The translations under genes were made by a program, and so were the position numbers. From Caldilinea sp. (GTDB taxonomy: Bacteria; Chloroflexota; Anaerolineae; Caldilineales; Caldilineaceae), in assembly GCA_026389955.1 (NCBI GenBank), contig JAPLGY010000031.1, positions 1-5,719 on the forward strand: a stretch of 5,719 nt of DNA. Direction: 5' to 3'. How positions within the stretch are numbered: position 1 is the stretch's first letter; each line of letters begins with the position of its first letter. Positions 1 through 5,719 of the stretch are shown here, piece after piece. The notes beneath the pieces are model-generated. The model saw only the letters and a list, made by a program, of their open reading frames with translations, was not told the origin of the DNA and searched no databases.

Positions 1-127
1 CAGACCGCCAGTGGGTCAATATCGTCCATCTTTTCCCGTCAAAACACACACCTTTTTTTGTCTTGCATTTCTACTTTTTTTTGGTTGTTTTGATTTATCC
101 TTATTGATCGACATGAGAGATGTATTT

Positions 128-186
128 TTGAGTGTTTTACAAAAAAAGATTATTGTATATGGATTGTATTGATTGATTCATATACT
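128..186 (+). promoter_or_regulatory. Candidate sigma-70-like promoter elements
   Basis: Two weak possibilities are visible. The first is TTGAGT (128-133) and TATTGT (151-156) with a 17-base spacer; each hexamer matches four of six consensus positions. The second is TATACT (181-186), a five-of-six match to the -10 consensus, but without a good -35 at the right distance. TATACT would place the transcript start near 193, about 30 bases before the thioesterase ATG. It overlaps the right arm of the inverted repeat at 136-195, so a protein bound there could block it. AT-rich DNA gives such matches by chance, so this is tentative. Confidence 0.25.
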
Positions 187-195
187 TTTTGTAAA
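136..195. repeat. Two-part inverted repeat in the leader (possible operator or RNA hairpin)
   Basis: TTTACAAAAA (136-145) is the exact reverse complement of TTTTTGTAAA (186-195). Just inside it, GTATATG (155-161) is the exact reverse complement of CATATAC (179-185). The two right-hand arms are contiguous, while the left-hand arms are separated by nine bases (146-154). Together they give 17 base pairs with one asymmetric bulge and a 17-base loop (162-178) rich in GATT. This is seen directly in the sequence. Whether it acts as an operator, as a leader-RNA structure or not at all is unknown. AT richness raises the chance of coincidence, but 17 matched pairs in two nested blocks is notable. Confidence 0.5.
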
Positions 196-206
196 GAAAT
201 TGTAAA
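189..206 (+). repeat. TTGTAAA direct repeat, 11-base pitch
   Basis: TTGTAAA occurs at 189-195 and again at 200-206, eleven bases apart, about one turn of the helix. A third copy lies in reverse orientation as TTTACAA at 136-142. Same-face spacing is typical of cooperative regulator binding, so these could be half-sites for a transcription factor acting on the operon. I do not recognise a specific regulator. Confidence 0.35.
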
Positions 207-223
207 CAAATGATTCGGGTAGT

Positions 224-979
224 ATGATAAATTTTTCCAATCCTTGGTTGGTGGTCCCCCACCCCAATCCACAGGCATCTTGCCGCCTCTTCTGCTTCCC
301 CTTCGCTGGTGGCGGAGCCACCCTTTTTCGCTCCTGGTCGCCAGCCGTGCCGGCCGCCCTGGAGCTTTGCGCCGTACAGCTGCCAGGACGCGAAGAACGG
401 CTTCATCAGCCTCCCCTGTCCACCTGGCCCGATCTGTTGGCACAACTGACTCTTGCGCTGGCCCCATGGCTAGACAAACCCTTTGCGCTCTTCGGCCACA
501 GCCTGGGCGCCAGGATTGCCTTTGCCCTGGCCCAGCACTGGCATTCTCAATATGAGCCGCGCCATCTCATTCTATCCGCCTGTCCGGCACCTGGCACCTC
601 GCGTGTCACACCGCTCCATTCCCTGCCCGACAGCGATCTGATCGCCGCCGTGGATGCACGCTACGGGAATATTCCCCAAGCACTGTTGGCACAACCCGAA
701 CTGCTGGCGCTTTTTTTGCCCAGCTTGCGCGCTGATTTTATGCTCTATGAAACCTATGCCGACCATGCAGCAACAGGCCCCGCAGGCCCGCTCTCCTGTC
801 CACTGGCCGTGTTGGGCGGTTTACAAGATCCCCTGGTCAGCCGCCAGGACCTGCTGGCGTGGCGTGCACAAACAACCGGCCGCTTCACGATACGTATGTT
901 CCCGGGCAATCATTTTTTCTTAAAAAATGCCCAATCGCCCCTGCTGCAGATGATTGGGCAGTTGATCGAGGAAAGGTAA
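224..979 (+). CDS. Type II (external) thioesterase, NRPS/PKS editing
   Basis: This is a complete 251-residue alpha/beta hydrolase, the usual size of stand-alone type II thioesterases. The family hydrolyses wrong or stalled acyl groups from the phosphopantetheine arms of carrier proteins, restoring blocked assembly lines; it acts in the cytoplasm. Family marks are the N-terminal RLFCFPFAGGGA (about residues 21-32), QLPGREER near residue 53, the nucleophile motif GHSLGA with Ser93, an acid in GGLQDP (Asp202) and the catalytic His in PGNHFFL (His230). The triad is therefore complete. ATG 224 is the first start after an in-frame stop at 203-205, and it gives the normal family N-terminus, though no good Shine-Dalgarno precedes it. 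The gene ends four bases before the hybrid synthetase, so the two are almost surely co-transcribed. Its closest functional partner is likely the Leu-loading PCP encoded next door. Confidence 0.95.
   Translation: MINFSNPWLVVPHPNPQASCRLFCFPFAGGGATLFRSWSPAVPAALELCAVQLPGREERLHQPPLSTWPDLLAQLTLALAPWLDKPFALFGHSLGARIAFALAQHWHSQYEPRHLILSACPAPGTSRVTPLHSLPDSDLIAAVDARYGNIPQALLAQPELLALFLPSLRADFMLYETYADHAATGPAGPLSCPLAVLGGLQDPLVSRQDLLAWRAQTTGRFTIRMFPGNHFFLKNAQSPLLQMIGQLIEER
911..960 (+). repeat. Overlapping hairpins at the 3' end of the thioesterase gene
   Basis: TGCCCAATC (928-936) is the exact reverse complement of GATTGGGCA (952-960), a 9-base-pair stem with a 15-base loop. Just upstream, CATTTTTT (911-918) pairs with AAAAAATG (922-929) around a 3-base loop. 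The two stems share bases 928-929, so they cannot both form completely. The stronger stem ends seven bases before the ribosome binding site of the synthetase. All of it lies in coding sequence, where it encodes the catalytic-His motif region and the last helix, so chance is possible. A role in mRNA stability or in setting the ratio of thioesterase to synthetase is inference. Confidence 0.4.
968..976 (+). promoter_or_regulatory. Ribosome binding site of the NRPS-PKS gene
   Basis: GAGGAAAGG, a purine-rich Shine-Dalgarno-like run, ends seven bases before GTG 984. It lies within the last codons of the thioesterase gene. It decides the start of the synthetase: in this frame a stop at 963-965 excludes anything earlier, and GTG 984 is the first start codon after it. 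Confidence 0.75.
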
Positions 980-983
980 ACGC

Positions 984-3900
984 GTGACAACTCCTCGTAT
1001 TGTACAATCTTTATCAACAACCAGGACATCCTTCCCCTCCCCTGCCCTGGAAGAACAGGCCAATCCGTCGTTGCTCAATCTGCCGACAACCCTTGCACGA
1101 CCACCAGTGCTGACGCAGGAAATTGCAGCTGCACCTTTTCACCTCAGCCAGACTTTGTTGCAACAACTTGAGCAGCTCGCCGCTGGAATTCCCGCCTCCA
1201 CCACGCTGTCAGCCGCGTTTCAACTCCTGCTCTATCGCTACACCCACCAGAAAGCGTTGACACTGGGCCTCCGGTTGTTAAACCAGGACGGCTGCGCCTG
1301 GCAACAAATTCACCTGACCCTGACCGATGGACAACCTTCCTGGCAAGACTGGCTGGCACAAGTGCATCAAGCCTTTCAGACAGAGGCCACATTATCGCCT
1401 GCCCCCGCTTCACCGGCCCAGGTTGCCTTCCTCTGGCAGAGAGAGGCTGCGCTGCCAACACACAAACAGCAGATCGGGGCCGGCGACGATCTTGAACTGG
1501 CTTTGTGCTTTACAGAACACGACGACCAGCTGGCACCCGCTTTTCTCTACAGTGCCGATCTCTTTGACCCGGCAGCCGTGCAGCGCATGATCGGCCATTT
1601 CCAGACCCTGCTCCACGCCATTGTGGCCCATCCTTTGCAGACCGTTGACACGCTGCCGTTGCTGACGCCGGCTGAGCGCCAACAGCTGCTGGTCGAATGG
1701 AACGCAACCGAACTTCCCGATGTCCAAGATACCTGTGTCCCCGCATGGGTTGAACAACAGGCGGCACAACAGCCTGAGGCCCCCGCAGTGGTTTTTGGCG
1801 AAGCCATGCTGACCTATGGTCAACTCAATGCCCGTGCCAATCAGCTGGCCCACCACTTACAAAAAATCGGTGTGGGTGTGGATGTCGTTGTCGGGGTCTG
1901 TGTGGAACGGTCGTTGGAGATGATTGTCGGCTGGCTGGCTGTTCTCAAGGCGGGTGGCGCCTACCTCTCTCTGGACCCACAATCCCCGCCTGAACGTCTG
2001 GCCTTCTTGTTCCAAGATAGCCAGATGCTCCTCCTGTTGACACAGGAAAAGTGGGTTGCCCACCTGCCCGCCACCGCACCACAGATGATCTGCCTGGATC
2101 GGGATTGGCCGGTCATTGCCGCCGAAAGCTGCACCAATCCAGACAAAACCATCACCCCTGCACAGCTGGCCTACGTGATATATACATCTTGCTCCACCGG
2201 CACCCCCAAAGGCGAGATGATCCCTCACCTCGGCCTGCGCAATCTGGTCTCCTGGCACCAAAATGCCTTTGGCCTGACCGCAGCAGATTGCGCGACCCAA
2301 CTCGCCAATTTGGCCTTTGATGCTTCCGTGTGGGAAACCTGGCCGTACCTGACGATCGGCGCCACACTCTATCTGACACCACCAGAAATCTTGCTTGCAC
2401 CGACGACCCTGCGCGACTGGCTGTTGCACAACAACATCACAATCACCTTTGTGCCGACCCCCCTCGCCGAACAGCTGCTGGCACTCCCCTGGCCGCCAGA
2501 AAGCGCGCTGCGCTACTTGCTGACGGGGGGCGACAAATTAAACCAGGCACCGCGTCAACCCTTGCCCTTCCACCTGGTCAACAATTATGGACCCACCGAA
2601 GCGAGCGTCGTGGCGACATCGCTGGTCGTCCCCCCCGACGGTCGCCCTGCCCCCCCCATCGGCCGGCCCATCGCCAATACCCAAGTCTATCTTCTTGACC
2701 CACACGGAGAACCAGTGCCCATCGGCGTCCCTGGCGAACTCTATCTGGGAGGACGTGGGCTGGCACGGGGCTATCTCCATCAACCAACCCTGACCGCTGA
2801 ACGCTTTGTCACGATGCACTTTCCTCTGCCTGCAGAGCCGCCAGATCCACAAAACCAAGGACAACGCCTGTATAAAACTGGCGATCTGGCCCGGTACCTT
2901 CCCGACGGCAACATCGAGTTTCTCGGCCGGTTGGACCATCAGGTGAAAATCCGAGGGTTTCGAATTGAATTGGGCGAGGTCGAAGCAGCCATTCGACAAC
3001 AGCCACACATTCAGGAAGCCCTTGTGCTGGCCCACGAAGAGCGACCCGGCCAGAAGTATTTGGCCGCTTATCTCGTCCCTGCAGACGGCGCTTTGCTCCA
3101 CCCAGAAGAAATCGAACACAGTCTGGCAACACGCCTGCCCGCATACATGATGCCGACAGCATGGGCCATTTTGCCCGCCTTGCCGCTGACCCCCAATGGC
3201 AAAGTTGACCGCAACGCATTGCCCACCCCCCACCCACGCCGTCAACCCGGCCCACACTCCGGGCCACAGACCGGGCTGGAACCCGGGCTGGAACAGCAGA
3301 TTGCATCCGCCTGGCGCGCCGTGCTGCAACTTGCTTCCGTCGGGCTGGATGACAACTTCTTCGATGTGGGTGGCACTTCGCTGCTGCTGGCGCAGCTTCA
3401 CACCTATCTTGTGGAAAACCTGGGGATGACCCTCTCCCCAGTCCTTTTCTACCAATACCCCACCATTCGTACACTGGCCGCCCATTTGCGCCAGGCCACC
3501 ACCACTACAGCCGAACCGCAGCTACCACAACCACACAACTTTTCCCAGGATGCAATTGCCATCATCGGGATGAGTTGTCGCTTCCCTGGCGCCAACGATG
3601 TCGCAACCTTCTGGCAAAATCTATGCGCCGGTGCAGAAACCCTGACATTCCTGGCCGACGAAGATCTCTTCGCCCCTGAAGCCTCTTTCCTGCAGCAGCC
3701 CAACTATGTCAAAGCTGCAGCACTGGTCGCTGAGATCGACCAGTTCGATGCTGAATTTTTTGGCTACAGCGCCAAAGAAGCAGCCATGATGGATCCGCAA
3801 CAGCGTCTCTTTTTGGAATGCGCGTGGGAAGCCCTGGAAGAAGCAGGCTATGCTCCCAGCAGCTACCCTGGCCGCGTAGGGGTCTACGCCGGCTCTGGAC

Positions 3901-5719
3901 CCAATACCTACCTGTTCAACAATGTCTCTCCTGCTCACCATTTCGCCCATCAGCGCTCCTTTTGGGAGCCGATGCAGGAGCTGGCTCTGACACTGGCCCA
4001 GGAAAAAGATTTCCTGCCTACCCGCGTCTCCTATAAACTGAACTTGCGAGGGCCCAGCATCAACGTCCAAACCGCATGCTCCACTTCACTCGTCGCAGTT
4101 CACCTGGCCTGCCAGGCCTTGCGCAATGGAGAGTGCGAAATGGCGCTGGCCGGCGCCGCTTCAATTATGGTCCCACAAAACATCGGCTACCTCTACCAGG
4201 AAGGTCTGGTCTTTGCCCCCGATGGTCACTGCCGCCCCTTTGATGCCAAGGCGCAAGGCACTGTCTTTGGCAGCGGCGTCGGCGCTGTCTTGCTCAAGCC
4301 GCTGACCCAAGCCCTGGCCGATCACGACCCCATCTACGCTGTGATCAAAGGATCCGCCGTCAACAATGACGGCGCCGCCAAAGTAGGCTACACAGCACCC
4401 GGCGTTCAGGGCCAGGCCACGGTGATCGCTGCCGCCCTCGCTGCAGCCAATATCCCTGCCGAAAGCGTGACCTACTTGGAAGCGCACGGCACCGGCACAG
4501 CGTTGGGCGACCCCGTAGAGATCCAAGCCCTGACCCAAGCCTTCCGCCAAACGACAACACAAAACGCGTTTTGCGCCGTCGGCACCGTGAAAAGCAATGT
4601 CGGTCATCTGATGATGGCAGCCGGAATGCCTGGTTTGATAAAAACTGCACTGGCCTTGCGACATGCGCTGCTGCCACCTACCCTGCATTTCGAGCAGCCT
4701 AACCCCCGCATCGATTTTGCCCATACTCCGTTTTATGTCAATAAAAATCTGACGCCCTGGCCGCGCCGCAAGGGCGCAGAGACACTCCCACGCCGTGCCG
4801 GGATCAGTTCCTTTGGCATGGGAGGTACCAATGCCCACCTCGTTCTGGAGGAAGCCCCACAGCCAGTTGTGCCAACCACTGTCACCACCCTGCTGCCACA
4901 GTGGCGGTTGTGCACGTTGTCAGCCAAAAGCCACGCTGCTCTGCATGCCCTGGCCCAACGCTATCATACCTATCTGCAAAATCAGCCCAACACCAACCTG
5001 GCCGATCTGTGTTTTACCACGCAGGTAGGGCGCACCCATTTCTCACATCGCCTGGCCCTGACAACACAATCGCTGGTCTCACTCACAGAGCAGCTGGCCG
5101 CAGCGCAGCCAACGATGAGAGAGGACAACAGCACCGACCTGCCAAACACTCCCACTGTCGCCTTTTTGTTCACCGGTCAAGGCTCGCAGTCTGTCAACAT
5201 GGGACGGCAGTTGTACGAAATCTACCCAATCTTTCGCCAGACGCTGGACCGCTGCGATGAAACGTTGCGCCCCCACCTGGGCATCTCTTTGCTGGAGATT
5301 CTCTATCCGCCCACGGGGGATACCCACAAAATTGACGAGACCCTCTATACACAACCGGCACTCTTTGCCTTGGAGTATGCCCTCGCTCAGTTGTGGCTGA
5401 AGTGGGGCATTGAACCCACAGTCGTGATGGGCCACAGCGTAGGAGAATATGTTGCCGCCTGTGTGGCCGGTGTCTTTTCTCTGGAAGACGGGTTGAAATT
5501 GATTGCCGCACGGGGACGCTTGATGCAAAGCCTGCCCCAAAAGGGCGGAATGGCCGCCGTCTTTGCAGCAGAAGCCAAAGTGGCCCCTTTGCTGGCTGCC
5601 GATCAATTGGCGATTGCAGCCGTAAATGGACCCGAACATGTGGTCATTTCCGGCGATCAAAACGCCTTGGACGCAGTGCGTGCCCGGCTGACCGCTCTCG
5701 GTATCAAAAGTGTTGCCCT
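984..5719 (+). CDS. Hybrid NRPS-PKS, partial: (half C)-A(Leu)-PCP-KS-AT...
   Basis: Reading from GTG 984, the frame stays open for 1,578 complete codons and runs off the window; no stop is seen. Domains in order are: a remnant C-domain lobe (residues about 30-238), A domain (252-746) with a leucine code, PCP (768-835, Ser799), KS (856-1292, Cys1032/His1168/His1208), KS-AT linker (1293-1391) and the start of an AT (from 1392, Ser1485). The protein would load leucine on its PCP and hand it to the KS for a first malonate extension. An ACP, and perhaps reductive domains, must follow outside the window. The first 29 residues are rich in Ser, Thr and Pro and show no domain I recognise. The start is supported by the upstream Shine-Dalgarno and by coupling to the thioesterase gene. 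I do not recognise the specific cluster, so no symbol is given. The class is certain; the product is not. Confidence 0.97.
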   Translation, partial: MTTPRIVQSLSTTRTSFPSPALEEQANPSLLNLPTTLARPPVLTQEIAAAPFHLSQTLLQQLEQLAAGIPASTTLSAAFQLLLYRYTHQKALTLGLRLLNQDGCAWQQIHLTLTDGQPSWQDWLAQVHQAFQTEATLSPAPASPAQVAFLWQREAALPTHKQQIGAGDDLELALCFTEHDDQLAPAFLYSADLFDPAAVQRMIGHFQTLLHAIVAHPLQTVDTLPLLTPAERQQLLVEWNATELPDVQDTCVPAWVEQQAAQQPEAPAVVFGEAMLTYGQLNARANQLAHHLQKIGVGVDVVVGVCVERSLEMIVGWLAVLKAGGAYLSLDPQSPPERLAFLFQDSQMLLLLTQEKWVAHLPATAPQMICLDRDWPVIAAESCTNPDKTITPAQLAYVIYTSCSTGTPKGEMIPHLGLRNLVSWHQNAFGLTAADCATQLANLAFDASVWETWPYLTIGATLYLTPPEILLAPTTLRDWLLHNNITITFVPTPLAEQLLALPWPPESALRYLLTGGDKLNQAPRQPLPFHLVNNYGPTEASVVATSLVVPPDGRPAPPIGRPIANTQVYLLDPHGEPVPIGVPGELYLGGRGLARGYLHQPTLTAERFVTMHFPLPAEPPDPQNQGQRLYKTGDLARYLPDGNIEFLGRLDHQVKIRGFRIELGEVEAAIRQQPHIQEALVLAHEERPGQKYLAAYLVPADGALLHPEEIEHSLATRLPAYMMPTAWAILPALPLTPNGKVDRNALPTPHPRRQPGPHSGPQTGLEPGLEQQIASAWRAVLQLASVGLDDNFFDVGGTSLLLAQLHTYLVENLGMTLSPVLFYQYPTIRTLAAHLRQATTTTAEPQLPQPHNFSQDAIAIIGMSCRFPGANDVATFWQNLCAGAETLTFLADEDLFAPEASFLQQPNYVKAAALVAEIDQFDAEFFGYSAKEAAMMDPQQRLFLECAWEALEEAGYAPSSYPGRVGVYAGSGPNTYLFNNVSPAHHFAHQRSFWEPMQELALTLAQEKDFLPTRVSYKLNLRGPSINVQTACSTSLVAVHLACQALRNGECEMALAGAASIMVPQNIGYLYQEGLVFAPDGHCRPFDAKAQGTVFGSGVGAVLLKPLTQALADHDPIYAVIKGSAVNNDGAAKVGYTAPGVQGQATVIAAALAAANIPAESVTYLEAHGTGTALGDPVEIQALTQAFRQTTTQNAFCAVGTVKSNVGHLMMAAGMPGLIKTALALRHALLPPTLHFEQPNPRIDFAHTPFYVNKNLTPWPRRKGAETLPRRAGISSFGMGGTNAHLVLEEAPQPVVPTTVTTLLPQWRLCTLSAKSHAALHALAQRYHTYLQNQPNTNLADLCFTTQVGRTHFSHRLALTTQSLVSLTEQLAAAQPTMREDNSTDLPNTPTVAFLFTGQGSQSVNMGRQLYEIYPIFRQTLDRCDETLRPHLGISLLEILYPPTGDTHKIDETLYTQPALFALEYALAQLWLKWGIEPTVVMGHSVGEYVAACVAGVFSLEDGLKLIAARGRLMQSLPQKGGMAAVFAAEAKVAPLLAADQLAIAAVNGPEHVVISGDQNALDAVRARLTALGIKSVA
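1071..1697 (+). other. Remnant condensation domain (C-terminal lobe only)
   Basis: About 210 residues resemble the second half of an NRPS condensation domain. They start at the mid-domain LNLPTTLARPP segment (residues 31-41), where intact domains show LPTDRPRPP-like sequence. They continue through SAAFQLLLYRYTHQ and end in the usual AERQQLLVEWNATE junction to the A domain. The N-terminal lobe, including the catalytic HHxxxDG motif, is absent. The C-lobe landmarks FVNT and HQDxPFE are not recognisable either, and the lobe is shortened. A full domain is about 430 residues. Since no coding sequence for the missing half precedes it, the domain cannot catalyse peptide bond formation. It probably survives as a structural platform for the A domain. 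Confidence 0.8.
1737..3221 (+). other. Adenylation domain, predicted leucine-activating
   Basis: The core motifs are in order: LTYGQL (276-281), LKAGGAYLSLDP (321-332), YTSCSTGTPKG (400-410), FDASVWE (445-451), NNYGPTE (533-539), GELYLGG, YKTGDLARY, KIRGFRIELGEVE and NGKVDR with Lys740. Aligned by eye to the gramicidin synthetase GrsA Phe domain, the pocket residues are D446, A447, W450, F489, L513, G515, N534, V542, V543 and K740. This DAWFLGNVVK code is a published leucine signature. The domain forms leucyl-AMP with ATP and transfers leucine to the adjacent PCP. Odd points are a Cys in place of the second Gly of the phosphate-binding loop (C403), Glu411 where Val is usual, Leu416 where Arg is usual, and Ser329 where Pro is usual in motif A2. 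Confidence 0.93.
3271..3294 (+). repeat. Perfect 12-base tandem duplication in the A-PCP linker
   Basis: CCGGGCTGGAAC occurs twice head to tail (3271-3282 and 3283-3294). It gives the protein sequence TGLEPGLE at the junction of the Pro/Gly-rich linker and the first PCP helix. The unit is a multiple of three, so the frame is kept. It looks like a recent slippage duplication that lengthens the A-PCP hinge by four residues. Confidence 0.85.
3285..3488 (+). other. Peptidyl carrier protein domain
   Basis: The sequence GLEQQIASAWRAVL begins helix 1. The phosphopantetheine site is DNFFDVGGTSLLLAQ, with Ser799 as the attachment residue. The motif GGTS, rather than the common GGHS or GGDS, resembles carrier domains that deliver to a following ketosynthase, which fits the order here. 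The domain ends near LFYQYPTIRTLAAHL. It would carry leucine as a thioester and is the likely target of the thioesterase encoded upstream. Confidence 0.92.
3549..4859 (+). other. Ketosynthase domain, NRPS-to-PKS junction type
   Basis: About 437 residues, full length. It starts at DAIAIIGMSCRFPG (residue 856) and ends at AHLVLEEAP. The active-site Cys1032 is in TACSTSL, His1168 in EAHGTGT and His1208 in KSNVGHL, so it should perform decarboxylative Claisen condensation. The flanking motif EKDFLPTRVSYKLNLRGPS and the KVGYTAPG segment are usual in KS domains of mixed NRPS-PKS systems. Located straight after a PCP, it would accept the leucyl group. The stretch after His1208 reads MMAAGMPGLIK, where acidic or small residues and AGVAGLIK are more usual. 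Confidence 0.95.
5157..5719 (+). other. Acyltransferase domain, N-terminal part, likely malonyl-CoA
   Basis: The domain opens with VAFLFTGQGSQ (residue 1392). It carries the nucleophile motif GHSVGEYVAA with Ser1485, and Arg1510 in AARGRLMQ, the arginine that binds the extender carboxylate. The TQPALFALEYAL segment, and Val rather than Gln before Gly in GHSVGE, point to malonyl- rather than methylmalonyl-CoA. The second catalytic residue (His), and the HAFH/YASH segment that best separates these specificities, lie beyond the window. Before it, residues 1293-1391 form the usual KS-AT linker (LSAKSHAALHALAQRY onward). Confidence 0.9.

Larger units (their letters stand above)
1..223. other. AT-rich non-coding leader upstream of the operon
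   Basis: No gene is supported here. The first 50 bases are mixed in composition. They are followed by T-rich tracts at 53-59 and 75-82, then by very AT-rich DNA (13 G/C in 121-180). The T tracts are not preceded by a convincing GC-rich stem, so I do not call a terminator for an upstream gene. The sharp rise in GC at the thioesterase start marks this as an intergenic regulatory region. It contains the inverted repeat, the TTGTAAA elements and the candidate promoter listed separately. Confidence 0.7.

Noticed and set aside
50..85. T-runs after CACACACC that might be an intrinsic terminator for an upstream gene.
   Set aside because: No stable GC-rich stem immediately precedes either T-run.
2..172. 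A + strand frame open from base 2 to the TGA at 170-172 (56 codons), which could be the tail of an upstream gene.
   Set aside because: It runs through T- and A-rich tracts with low-complexity Phe/Leu-rich translation, shows no recognisable domain, and its base composition is unlike the genes that follow. It fits non-coding AT-rich DNA better.
210..227. A five-residue mini-ORF (ATG 210, TGA 225-227) that overlaps the thioesterase start codon, like a translational coupling leader peptide.
   Set aside because: It has no Shine-Dalgarno and is too short to test. Such overlaps are common by chance in AT-rich DNA.
137..467. Minus-strand open frames crossing the leader and the start of the thioesterase gene.
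   Set aside because: They lie opposite a clear gene, and their translations are Arg/Gly-rich antisense composition without motifs.
1155..1166. A perfect palindrome, TTGTTGCAACAA, early in the synthetase gene.
   Set aside because: It is short, lies inside the remnant C-domain coding region (Leu-Leu-Gln-Gln codons) and has no partner site. Chance is sufficient.
2538..3485. A long (315 aa) minus-strand open frame inside the A-PCP region.
   Set aside because: The opposite strand encodes all late A-domain motifs and the PCP. The antisense frame is open because of the skewed third-codon-position composition and shows no known domain.

Overview
The window holds the 5' end of a secondary-metabolite operon on the + strand: an AT-rich leader (1-223), a complete type II thioesterase gene (224-979), and, four bases later, the first 1,578 codons of a giant hybrid NRPS-PKS gene (984 to beyond 5719). 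The synthetase frame is open to the right edge, so its C-terminus and the rest of the cluster lie outside the window.

Domain order in the synthetase, read from its motifs, is: a remnant condensation domain (C-terminal lobe only), adenylation (A), peptidyl carrier (PCP), ketosynthase (KS) and the first part of an acyltransferase (AT). The ten A-domain pocket residues read D-A-W-F-L-G-N-V-V-K, which is a known leucine code. The KS has its full Cys-His-His triad, and the visible AT motifs look malonyl-CoA type. The remnant C domain lacks the HHxxxDG catalytic motif and no other module precedes it. The simplest reading is a chain-starting module: leucine is loaded on the PCP with a free amine, then passed to the KS and extended with malonate to a gamma-amino-beta-keto thioester. 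Downstream domains would set its fate; a ketoreductase, for example, would give a statine-type unit. The type II thioesterase, with an intact Ser-Asp-His triad, would clear mis-loaded carriers.

The leader is strikingly AT-rich (13 G/C in bases 121-180) against about 60% GC in the genes (37 of 60 in bases 2221-2280). It carries a two-part inverted repeat and three copies of TTGTAAA in two orientations, a plausible operator or leader-RNA structure. A second hairpin lies inside the end of the thioesterase gene, just before the ribosome binding site of the synthetase.

The organism cannot be fixed from this window: there is no rRNA, tRNA or housekeeping gene. Moderately high GC, AT-rich intergenic DNA, and KS and A domains that look like those of mixed NRPS-PKS clusters suggest a secondary-metabolite-rich bacterium such as a cyanobacterium, a myxobacterium or a member of the Chloroflexota. 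This is only an inference.
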